Shown here piece after piece: positions 15,486 through 22,170 of a stretch of DNA of 24,820 nt. Positions within the stretch are counted from its first letter, which is position 1. Each line of letters starts with the position of its first letter. Source of the DNA: JBOHER01 sp050701115. Its GTDB lineage: Bacteria; Actinomycetota; Actinomycetes; Mycobacteriales; Pseudonocardiaceae. The position numbers were made by a program, and so were the translations under genes. Where the stretch lies: the NCBI GenBank assembly GCA_050701115.1, contig JBOHER010000404.1:1-24820 (forward strand), given 5' to 3'. The notes under the pieces were generated by a model. That model was not told the origin of the DNA and did not search any database. It saw nothing but the letters and a program-made list of their open reading frames with translations.

Positions 15486-15509
15486 GGCAGGGCAATAGGT
15501 CCAAGGCAG

Positions 15510-15550
15510 TAGGTCCACGGGCACGCGGTCAGCGCGCGCCCGTGGACCTA
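15510..15550. terminator. Bidirectional hairpin overlapping the epimerase stop codon
   Basis: A perfect 13-bp stem (TAGGTCCACGGGC at 15510-15522 and its complement at 15538-15550) extends by four more pairs after one mismatch. It starts 25 nt after the SPW-repeat gene stop. Its right arm contains the stop codon of the opposing epimerase gene. It can end both transcripts. Confidence 0.78.
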
Positions 15551-15991
15551 GTGTGCCTCGGCAGGCTCGACCAGTTCGACCAGGACGCCGCCCGCGTCCT
15601 TGGGGTGCACGAAGTTGACCTTGCTGTTGGCGGTTCCGCGCTTGGCCTCGGGATAGAGCAGGCGCAGGCCGTTGGCCCGCAACGCCTCCGATGCGGCCTC
15701 GATGTCGGTGACCCGGTAGGCCAGTTGCTGCAAGCCCGGTCCCTTGTTCGAGATGAACTTCCCGATAGTCGAATCGGGGCGCAGCGGGGCGAGTAACTGA
15801 ATGGCGGTGCCCTCAGCGTCGCCGGGCGCGTGCAGCATCGCCTCGCGCACCCCCTGCTCCTCGTTGACCTCGGTGTGGGTGGCTTCGAGGCCGAAGTTGT
15901 CCGCGTAGAACGTGATCGCGTCGTCGAGATCGGGTACGGCGATGCCGACGTGGTCGATACCGGTCACGAACGGCTGCAGCGCGTTATTCAT
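15548..15991 (-). CDS. mce: Methylmalonyl-CoA epimerase
   Basis: This 147-aa vicinal-oxygen-chelate enzyme interconverts (2S)- and (2R)-methylmalonyl-CoA, linking propionyl-CoA carboxylase to the B12 mutase. It may also act on ethylmalonyl-CoA from Ccr. Start ATG 15991-15989 gives MNNALQPFVTGIDHVGIAV, the normal N-terminus. Two beta-alpha-beta-beta-beta halves are visible. By alignment from memory with the Propionibacterium enzyme, the metal ligands are His14, Gln65, Gln89 (His in that enzyme) and Glu139. GLQQLAYRV with Gln is usual for actinobacterial members. An excellent ribosome site, AAAGGAGGTG (minus strand, near 16014-16023), lies about 21 nt before the ATG, too far for normal use, and no closer ATG or GTG is in frame. 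The gene is divergent from the thiolase gene. Confidence 0.93.
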   Translation of the reverse strand: MNNALQPFVTGIDHVGIAVPDLDDAITFYADNFGLEATHTEVNEEQGVREAMLHAPGDAEGTAIQLLAPLRPDSTIGKFISNKGPGLQQLAYRVTDIEAASEALRANGLRLLYPEAKRGTANSKVNFVHPKDAGGVLVELVEPAEAH

Positions 15992-16134
15992 GGTCGCCAG
16001 GATAAGCGCGGCACCTCCTTTCGAGGGCGCGCGGCCGTGGAGTTGGCCGAAGGTCACTCGCAGGGCTCTGGTCAAGGCCGCACACGGCGGTATGGTCGCA
16101 AGAGTATCGTCGCGCTGAGGCTTGGAGGCTTGTT

Positions 16135-17319
16135 GTGTCCGGTTCTGTGATTGTTGGTGCGGCCCGCACCCCGATCGGACGACTGCTGGGATCGCTCAAG
16201 GATTTCTCCGGAGCGCAGCTCGGTGGCGTCGCCATCAAGGCTGCCCTCGAGCGTGCCGGAGTTTCCCCGGACGCGGTCCAGTACACGATCATGGGTCAGG
16301 TGCTCACCGCGGGCGCCGGCCAGATTCCCGCGCGCCAGGCCGCGGTCGCCGCGGGCATTCCGATGGACGTGCCCGCGTTAACCATCAACAAGGTCTGTCT
16401 GTCGGGCCTGGACGCGATCGCGCTGGCCGACCAGCTCATCCGCGCCGGCGAGTTCGACATCATCGTCGCAGGCGGCCAGGAGTCGATGACCCAGGCGCCG
16501 CATCTGCTGCCGAAGTCTCGCGCAGGCTTCAAGTACGGCGACGTGACTCTGGCCGACCACATGGCCTACGACGGGCTGTTCTGCGCGTTCGACCAGGTCG
16601 CCATGGGCTCGTCGACGGAGAAGTACAACTCCCGCTACGGCTTGACCCGCGAGGAGCAGGACGCCTTCGCGGCCGCATCGCACCAGAAGGCGGCCAAGGC
16701 CATCGCGGACGGCTCGTTCGCTGACGAGATCGCCCAGGTGGAGGTTCCACAGCGCAAGGGTGACCCGGTCATCTTCGACACCGACGAGGGCGTGCGTGCC
16801 GACACGACCGCGGAGAGCCTGGCCAAGCTGCGCCCCGCGTTCGCCTCGGACGGCACGATTACCGCGGGTTCGGCCTCCCAGATCTCCGACGGCGCCGGCG
16901 CCGTCGTGGTGATGAGCAGGGCCAAGGCGGAGGAACTCGGCATCGAGCCGCTGGCCGAGATCGGCGCGCACGGGGTCGTGGCCGGGCCGGACGCCAGCCT
17001 GCACGAGCAGCCGTCCAACGCCATCAAGGCCGCCCTTGCCAAGGCCAACCTGCAGGCAGCCGATCTCGACCTGGTGGAGATCAACGAGGCGTTCGCCGCG
17101 GTCGGTCTGGTGTCCACCAAGCAGTTGGGCATCAGCCCCGACATCGTCAACGTCAACGGTGGCGCGATCGCCATGGGTCACCCCATCGGCGCATCGGGTG
17201 CCCGTCTGGTCGTGCACCTGCTCTACGAGCTCAAGCGCCGTGGCGGTGGCGTGGGCGCGGCCGCCCTGTGCGGCGGCGGCGGCCAGGGTGACGCGCTGCT
17301 GATCAGCGTGCCCAAGTAG
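16135..17319 (+). CDS. fadA4: Acetyl-CoA C-acetyltransferase (FadA4-like thiolase)
   Basis: This biosynthetic-type thiolase condenses two acetyl-CoA to acetoacetyl-CoA or cleaves it. That makes it the entry to crotonyl-CoA for Ccr or part of fat breakdown. The 394-aa product starts at GTG 16135, with GGAGG about 7 nt upstream. Catalytic residues are Cys88 (INKVCLSG), His349 (MGHPIGASG) and Cys379 (ALCGGGGQG). EINEAFA is also present. The sequence LSGLDAIALADQLIRAGEFDIIVAGGQESM is strongly like mycobacterial FadA4. It is divergent from the epimerase gene across about 143 nt. MeaB follows on the same strand after 125 nt. Confidence 0.95.
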   Translation: MSGSVIVGAARTPIGRLLGSLKDFSGAQLGGVAIKAALERAGVSPDAVQYTIMGQVLTAGAGQIPARQAAVAAGIPMDVPALTINKVCLSGLDAIALADQLIRAGEFDIIVAGGQESMTQAPHLLPKSRAGFKYGDVTLADHMAYDGLFCAFDQVAMGSSTEKYNSRYGLTREEQDAFAAASHQKAAKAIADGSFADEIAQVEVPQRKGDPVIFDTDEGVRADTTAESLAKLRPAFASDGTITAGSASQISDGAGAVVVMSRAKAEELGIEPLAEIGAHGVVAGPDASLHEQPSNAIKAALAKANLQAADLDLVEINEAFAAVGLVSTKQLGISPDIVNVNGGAIAMGHPIGASGARLVVHLLYELKRRGGGVGAAALCGGGGQGDALLISVPK

Positions 17320-17379
17320 CGTTGGTGGTCATCTGTCGACATATGCACCTTTGAGGACGCCGACAAGTGGCCGCTTCGC

Positions 17380-17445
17380 TGGATCGTGAGAGCTGCTGGC
17401 AGGCTCGAACCATGGATCGTGAGAGCTGCTGGCAGGCTCGAACCA
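17380..17445 (+). repeat. Exact 33-bp tandem duplication at the 5' end of meaB
   Basis: Two identical 33-bp units lie at 17380-17412 and 17413-17445, followed by the first five bases of a third (TGGAT). Each unit contains GGCAGG and ends at the A of an ATG, so both ribosome site and start codon are duplicated in frame (33 = 11 codons). The exact identity suggests a recent slippage event. Confidence 0.93.
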
Positions 17446-18404
17446 TGGATATAGCCGAGCTGATCGACCGCGCGCGGGATGGGCAACCGCGCGCGGTCGC
17501 TCGTTTGCTCTCCCTTGTCGAGGAAGCGCATCCGCGATTGCGCGATGTTGCGCGTGCCCTGACCCCGTACACCGGGAACGCGAGCATCATCGGATTGACC
17601 GGACCGCCCGGGGTCGGCAAGTCGACATCGACCTCGATGCTGCTCGGCGCGCTGCGGAAACAGGGCAGACGGGTCGGGGTGCTGGCCATCGACCCGTCGT
17701 CGCCGTTCTCCGGGGGTGCGCTGCTCGGGGATCGCATCAGGATGACCGAACACGCCACCGATCCGGGAGTGTTCATCCGCTCGATGGCCACCCGAGGTCA
17801 CCTCGGCGGCCTTTCCTGGGCGACCCCGCAGTCCGTCCGGGTGCTCGATGCCGCCGGTTTCGACGTCATCCTGATCGAGACCGTGGGGGTTGGTCAGTCC
17901 GAAATCGACGTCGTCAAGCTCGCCGACACCACCATGGTTCTGCTCGCGCCCGGTATGGGCGACGGCATTCAGGCGGCGAAGGCGGGAGTCCTGGAGATCG
18001 CCGACGTGTTCGTCGTGAACAAGGCCGACCGCGACGGCGCTGACGCCACGATCAGGGATCTCAAGAACATGATTTCCATGAGCCGCAGGGAGATCAGTGG
18101 ACACTCCTGGCGCCAGCCGATCGTGCGCACGGTGGCGGCGCGCGGCGAGGGTGCTGACGATGTACTCACCGCGCTCGCCGAGCATGAGGTCTGGCTGGTC
18201 GAGCGTGGTGAGCTGCTTCGCAGGCGCCAGGCACGGGCCCGGGCGGAGGTGGAGGCCATCGCGTTGCGGCGGTTGCAGGGCGAGCTGGCTGACCTGCACG
18301 GCGGTGAGGCGCTCGAGTTGCTGAGCAAGCGGGTGGTGGATCGGGAGCTCGATCCGTACTCCGCGGCCGATGAGCTGGTAGCCGGAGTGCGGCGGGAACC
18401 ATGA
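17445..18404 (+). CDS. meaB: MeaB-type GTPase chaperone of methylmalonyl-CoA mutase
   Basis: This 319-aa G3E-family GTPase protects and reloads the adenosylcobalamin mutase with cofactor. ATG 17445 gives MDIAELIDRARDG, the usual family start. An identical start context sits 33 nt upstream (ATG 17412), and a GTG at 17367 is in frame, so longer products (330 or 345 aa) are possible. Walker A GPPGVGKST is at 53-61. Switch ETVGVGQSEID (145-155) and base-specificity motif NKAD (192-195) follow. A C-terminal helical arm for dimerisation is at about 255-315. The mutase genes are not in the window and may lie elsewhere. Its neighbours, thiolase and epimerase, fit the methylmalonyl-CoA route. The exact start is uncertain because of the duplication. 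Confidence 0.94.
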   Translation: MDIAELIDRARDGQPRAVARLLSLVEEAHPRLRDVARALTPYTGNASIIGLTGPPGVGKSTSTSMLLGALRKQGRRVGVLAIDPSSPFSGGALLGDRIRMTEHATDPGVFIRSMATRGHLGGLSWATPQSVRVLDAAGFDVILIETVGVGQSEIDVVKLADTTMVLLAPGMGDGIQAAKAGVLEIADVFVVNKADRDGADATIRDLKNMISMSRREISGHSWRQPIVRTVAARGEGADDVLTALAEHEVWLVERGELLRRRQARARAEVEAIALRRLQGELADLHGGEALELLSKRVVDRELDPYSAADELVAGVRREP

Positions 18405-18574
18405 CCGCGGACCGTGTGACGCCGCGTCTCAGGCGAGAACACACCGTAGTCAGTGTGCCCTTGTAACAGAAACTGTCATCCAATCGAGTTAACCCAGGGG
18501 CATTCGGTGTAGTCAGGGCAGCCGTTCGGACGCTCAGCCGGGCAACCGCAGCGAGATCATGGGAGGTCGTTTCC

Positions 18575-19369
18575 ATGACCATCAACTCGGTGTGGACTGG
18601 AACATCCGAGCGGCGCCCACCACTTCCCGCGCCCGGCGCGGTCACGACATCGCAGCCGGAGCCTCGGACGCACAGGCTCGTGATCGGCGACGAGAATCGG
18701 CTGATCGCCGATGCCCTCGAACTGGCGCTCACCGGCCACGGCTACGACGTCAGAGCGACCGCAACCACCCGCGGCACGCTGTTGCGCGCGATACTTGCCC
18801 ACCGTCCCGATGTCTGCCTGCTCGACCCAGAGTTGCTGGACGGCTGCGCGATCGACCTGATTGACCGTGTCCACGCCAGGGTGTCCGAAGTGAAGGTGCT
18901 CGTCCTGTCTGCCGACAGCAGTCCGCGCATGGTGGCCGCCGCCATCGAAGCCGGTGCGGCCGGCTGGCTCACCAAGAACAAGGGCATCGATGCGCTCGCC
19001 CAGGCGGTGGAGCGGGTGGCCCGCGGCGAGTTCACCATCGACCCGGCCCTGGCCCAGCAGACCCTGCGGCACCTACGCGATCACCGAAACGACCAGAACC
19101 AGCCGCTGCGCTGGCTGACTCAGCGCGAACTGGAAGTGCTGCGACGACTCACCGAGGGAGACGGGACTCGCGAGATCGCCCGAGTGCTCGGCGTGAGCAC
19201 CAACACCGCGCGTACCCATGTGCAGAACGTGCTGGACAAGCTCGGTGTCCACTCCAGGCTCGAAGCCGTCGCGCTGGCCAACCGCGCGGGCGTAGCGGAC
19301 TGGGGCGGGCAGCGGAGCCGCACCATAATCAGGCCCGGTTCCGCGAGTAAGCCGGTGGCACGCGGCTGA
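18575..19369 (+). CDS. NarL/LuxR-family response regulator
   Basis: A 264-aa two-component transcription regulator. ATG 18575 follows GGGAGG at about 8 nt. A 33-residue disordered leader precedes a receiver domain (34-155). The receiver has an acidic pocket Asp39-Glu40, phospho-acceptor Asp84 (CLLDPELLDG), Ser112 and Lys134 (LTKNKG). A LuxR-type DNA-binding helix-turn-helix spans 181-243 (LTQRELEVLRRLTEG, REIARVLGVSTNTARTHVQNVLDKLGV). The receiver therefore looks phosphorylatable. No histidine kinase gene is adjacent, so it is an orphan here. The target genes are unknown. It precedes the small DUF3558 cassette, but no shared operon can be shown. Confidence 0.92.
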   Translation: MTINSVWTGTSERRPPLPAPGAVTTSQPEPRTHRLVIGDENRLIADALELALTGHGYDVRATATTRGTLLRAILAHRPDVCLLDPELLDGCAIDLIDRVHARVSEVKVLVLSADSSPRMVAAAIEAGAAGWLTKNKGIDALAQAVERVARGEFTIDPALAQQTLRHLRDHRNDQNQPLRWLTQRELEVLRRLTEGDGTREIARVLGVSTNTARTHVQNVLDKLGVHSRLEAVALANRAGVADWGGQRSRTIIRPGSASKPVARG

Positions 19370-19380
19370 AGTTGATTCGG

Positions 19381-19429
19381 GTGAAGTTCCGCGATCGGCT
19401 GCGGGCGTTGGTCGGCACCGGTTACTCTG
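19381..19429 (+). repeat. Left copy of a 49-bp degenerate repeat (gene relic)
   Basis: It matches 20606-20654 at 41 of 49 positions in the same orientation. In the right copy the frame reads EVKFGNRLPALVTTG and then stops. In the left copy the same frame reads VKFRDRLRALVGTGYSG, without the stop. It lies 12 nt after the response regulator gene and probably represents the 3' end of a lost paralogue of the small ORF at 20472. Confidence 0.7.
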
Positions 19430-19472
19430 GCAACCCGGATGGCTACGCACGCGTACAGGGGAGACGGACGTC

Positions 19473-19848
19473 ATGGGTGATCAAGCGGGCAACGACGCGG
19501 GGCTGCCGCTGCCGAACGTGGACGCCGGGCCGGTCGGGCCGGGCTCGGTGCCGGCGAGCGCGCCGCAGCCCGCGCCACAGTCGGGCGGCGGGCTGCCGGC
19601 GCTGTACGGCGAGCTGCTGAACCAGAACGCGACCACCGACGTCACCACCGGTGGGATGGCCGACCTGATGCTGGCGCCGTTGGCGCGCGGCCTCGGGTCG
19701 CCAGGCGGGCGAGAACTACAACGAGTTCCTGATCGGCGTCGTCAACCGGATCGAGGCGATCAAGGACGCGATCCAGGCCACGACGAGAGCGAAGGCAGCC
19801 GAGGACGAGGATGTGCGGGGCACGATGGACAAGGGGTTGACCGACTGA
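19473..19848 (+). pseudogene. Unknown Pro-rich helical protein, apparently frameshifted
   Basis: ATG 19473 has a GGGGAG ribosome site. The first frame reads MGDQAGNDAGLPLPNVDAGP, a Pro/Ala/Gly-rich linker, then LPALYGELLNQNATTDVTTGGMADLMLAPLARGLGS. Near 19693-19703 the sensible protein continues in the +1 frame as GENYNEFLIGVVNRIEAIKD and so on, ending at TGA 19846-19848. The original frame instead becomes Arg-rich nonsense. A single-base insertion (or 2-base loss) explains this, and a corrected product would be about 125 aa. The stop abuts the DUF3558 start with no gap. A small helical protein beside DUF3558 suggests a type VII/ESX-linked cassette, but this is inference. A sequencing error cannot be excluded. 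Confidence 0.65.
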
Positions 19849-20472
19849 ATGCGTATCCGATCACGAGTGGCGCTGCCGGTGGCGGTTGCGGCGCTCGCCC
19901 TGCTGGCGGGGTGTGCCGAGGAAAGCGGTGGCGCTCCAGGGCCCGCCGAGCCGACGCCGTCCGCGCCCGCCGGCGACGGCCTGCCGCACAGCGGCGCGCC
20001 CACGGTGGAGAACCCGATCGACACGACCGCGTTCGAGGCCGAGCCTTGTTCGGTGGCCACCCCCCGGCAACTCAGTGCTGCCGGTCTGGAGTTCAAGCCT
20101 GCGGAGCCCGATCCGGAGCAGTCGACCGGGTCGGATTGCCTGTGGCGGTTCTCCGCAACGGGGTATGGCCTGGTTGGGGGGACATTCTTCGGTCTGCATG
20201 ACCAAGGGTTGAGCGCCTTGTATGCACGCCGTTCCAGCTACGGCCTGTTCGAGGAGATCCCCCCGATCGGCGGCTACCCTGCGCTGGTCTGGAACACCAG
20301 CGATCACCGCAAGGAAGGCTTCTGCACGATCTCGATCGGGCTGCGCGATGACCAGACCTATGACGTGGCGGCCAGTCTTGGCGGGGACAATCCCGACAAG
20401 ACCACCTCCTGCGAGGTGGCGCGGACGGTTGCCGAGATCGCGGTGGAGGCCATGAAGAAGGGCGGCGCGTGA
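19849..20472 (+). CDS. DUF3558-family lipoprotein
   Basis: A 207-aa exported lipoprotein. Residues 1-21 form a signal peptide (MRIRSRVALPVAVAALALLA) with lipobox LAGC and Cys22 as the lipid site. A Pro/Ala/Gly-rich linker (25-55) leads to a DUF3558-like domain. That domain has the usual start FEAEPCSVATPRQLSAAGL, then SDCLWRF, and Cys pairs that may form disulfides (near 66, 97, 166 and 188). Members are common in Pseudonocardiales, often in tandem, and of unknown function; mycobacterial LprB/LprC belong near this group. ATG 19849 starts directly after the preceding stop, and its TGA overlaps the next ATG by one base. A three-gene transcription unit is therefore likely. Confidence 0.88.
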   Translation: MRIRSRVALPVAVAALALLAGCAEESGGAPGPAEPTPSAPAGDGLPHSGAPTVENPIDTTAFEAEPCSVATPRQLSAAGLEFKPAEPDPEQSTGSDCLWRFSATGYGLVGGTFFGLHDQGLSALYARRSSYGLFEEIPPIGGYPALVWNTSDHRKEGFCTISIGLRDDQTYDVAASLGGDNPDKTTSCEVARTVAEIAVEAMKKGGA

Positions 20473-20650
20473 TGGCTGGTTACACCTGCGCGGACATCTA
20501 CCGGCGGATGCACGCCACGCCGGCAATGTGCGGACCGTCACTGCGTGCCGCGCGCGAGCACGCCCCGAATTGGCGTGCGAGGCGCTGGCGGCGGTGGCCG
20601 ACGAAGTGAAGTTCGGCAATCGGCTGCCGGCGTTGGTGACGACCGGTTAA
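20472..20650 (+). pseudogene. Unknown small ORF, probably frameshifted
   Basis: ATG 20472 overlaps the DUF3558 stop. The uninterrupted frame gives only 45 aa (MAGYTCADIYRRMHATPAMC...) and ends at 20609 in a Trp/Arg-rich tail that looks wrong. A shift near 20515-20525 gives a better helical protein, GNVRTVTACRARARPELACE and so on, through EVKFGNRLPALVTTG to TAA 20648-20650. The composite would be about 58 aa. The 3' part is repeated at 19381-19429. No family is recognised. If the break is real, two of the cassette's three genes are dead. Confidence 0.5.
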
Positions 20651-20654
20651 TCTG
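20606..20654 (+). repeat. Right copy of the 49-bp degenerate repeat
   Basis: This is the counterpart of 19381-19429, with 41 of 49 bases identical. It covers the 3' end and TAA of the small ORF at 20472. The two copies flank the two preceding genes, as expected for an old tandem duplication that has mostly been lost. Confidence 0.7.
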
Positions 20655-20683
20655 ATCAGAAATAGCGGGGCAATCAGAAATAG
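20655..20683. repeat. Two 11-bp direct repeats at the end of the sugar dehydratase gene
   Basis: ATCAGAAATAG occurs at 20655-20665 and again at 20673-20683, with a 7-bp spacer. The second copy covers the last codons and stop of the leftward dehydratase gene. The unusual A+T content against the local G+C suggests a small duplication at the junction of two gene blocks. Confidence 0.6.
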
Positions 20684-22170
20684 TCCGGGTAGGGCGCGGC
20701 CAGCGCGGGTACTTGTGGGGGTATGGCGACTGCGGGAAACCCGGGCAACAGGAGACCCAGACAACGCCGCACCTCCGCCGAATCATTGCGTTCCGCGGCC
20801 GCGTAGAGGGCCGACAGCCCGCACCGCAGGGCTGCGAGGTTGCCGTGCGAACTCGACGTGGTGGCGAAGATTCGCCGGTGCCCGGTCGGCACCGACTCTT
20901 CGTGCCGGGAGAACAGCGACTCGTTCAGCTTCTCGCCCGAGCGCAAGCCGGTGAACCGGATCTCCACGTCCGGCACGTTGACCTGCTGCGCGAACTTGTG
21001 GACCAGGTCGACGATCAGCACCTCCTCGCCCATGTCCAGCACGAACACGTCACCGCCGGTCGCCATCCGGGCCGCTTCCAGCACCAGCCCGACTGCCTCT
21101 TCCACGGTCATGAAGAATCGGGCCACATCGGGGTGGGTCACGGTCACCGGCGAACCGGAGCAAAGCTGCTCCGCCAGTACCGAAAGCAGCGAGCCGCGGC
21201 TGCCCAGCACGTTGCCGAAACGGACCGCGGCGAGCACGGTCGGACCCGCGGCGTTGGTCTGCACGATCAGCTCGGCAAGCCGTTTCGTTGCGCCCAGCAC
21301 TGAAACCGGGTCGGCCGCCTTGTCCGTCGAGATCAGCACGAACCGCTCGACGCCGGTCGCCAGGGCGGCGCGCACGAGATGGTCGGTACCCATCACGTTG
21401 GACTTCACGCCCTCGCACGGATGGCGCTCGAGTAGCGGCAGGTGCTTCTGCGCTGCGGCGTGAAAGACCACATCCGGCCGCAGCTCGCGGAAGATCTGGT
21501 CGATCCGCGCCCGGTCACGGATATCGGAGATCACGATGTCGTCGTCGTCCAGCAACGCCTGGCCGTCGAGCTCCAGGGCAAGCCGGTGCAGGTTCGACTC
21601 GTCGTGGTCGAGCAGGAAGAGCCGGCTCGGGCCGAAGCCGCGCACCTGGCGGCACAGTTCGGTGCCGATCGAGCCGCCCGCACCGGTCACCAGTACCCGC
21701 CGCCCGGCGATGGTCGAGCGTGCCTCGGGGCTGACCACATGCATCTCCGAGCGCCCGATCAGCCCGTACACATCCAGGGTCCGCATATCGCTGCCCACCA
21801 CGTCGCGGCGCAGTGCAGCGATGAACGACGGCAGGTAACGGACGCTCGCGCCTGCGGCCGCGGCGGCCGCCGACACCTGATGGAACCGCCGCGCGGGCAG
21901 GCCTGGGATGGCCACCACGACCACCTCGATGGCGTGCGCCAGCACAATCGTCCCGGTGTCGTCGAGGCCACCCAGCCGGGCCAGCCTGCCATCGACGGGC
22001 TTCGCCGGGTCGTCGTCGATGAACCCCATCGGGGTGAGGCCGAACTCGGGGACCCGGAGCAGATCCCGGGCGAGTGCCTGCCCCGCCTCCCCGGCACCGA
22101 CAACAACCGTGCGCAATCCGACCCCTCCCGGCGACCGAGAACCGTTCGGCAGCGATGTCACGATCGCCAC
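20674..22170 (-). CDS. NDP-sugar 4,6-dehydratase/epimerase, FlaA1/CapD-like short form
   Basis: This 498-aa SDR enzyme of the polysaccharide biosynthesis (Polysacc_synt_2) family would remove water from UDP-GlcNAc or a similar nucleotide sugar. An N-terminal Rossmann-like domain (about 20-140, VVVGAGEAGQALARDLL) precedes the SDR domain. There TGAGGSIGTELCRQV (from 162) binds NAD, and ISTDKAADPVSVLGATK (Asp283, Lys284, Lys296) matches the active site of FlaA1-type dehydratases, which use Asp-Lys in place of Ser-Tyr-Lys. The four-helix membrane anchor of WbpM or CapD is absent, so the enzyme may be soluble or recruited by a partner. Start GTG 22170 overlaps the aminotransferase gene by 13 nt, which suggests coupling. 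GTG 22161 is an alternative start. Confidence 0.9.
   Translation of the reverse strand: MAIVTSLPNGSRSPGGVGLRTVVVGAGEAGQALARDLLRVPEFGLTPMGFIDDDPAKPVDGRLARLGGLDDTGTIVLAHAIEVVVVAIPGLPARRFHQVSAAAAAAGASVRYLPSFIAALRRDVVGSDMRTLDVYGLIGRSEMHVVSPEARSTIAGRRVLVTGAGGSIGTELCRQVRGFGPSRLFLLDHDESNLHRLALELDGQALLDDDDIVISDIRDRARIDQIFRELRPDVVFHAAAQKHLPLLERHPCEGVKSNVMGTDHLVRAALATGVERFVLISTDKAADPVSVLGATKRLAELIVQTNAAGPTVLAAVRFGNVLGSRGSLLSVLAEQLCSGSPVTVTHPDVARFFMTVEEAVGLVLEAARMATGGDVFVLDMGEEVLIVDLVHKFAQQVNVPDVEIRFTGLRSGEKLNESLFSRHEESVPTGHRRIFATTSSSHGNLAALRCGLSALYAAAERNDSAEVRRCLGLLLPGFPAVAIPPQVPALAAPYPDYF

Noticed and set aside
17367..17444. Upstream GTG at 17367 as the main meaB start
   Set aside because: The extra residues come mostly from the 33-bp duplication and do not match MeaB N-termini. 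ATG 17445 fits the family better, though use of ATG 17412 remains possible.
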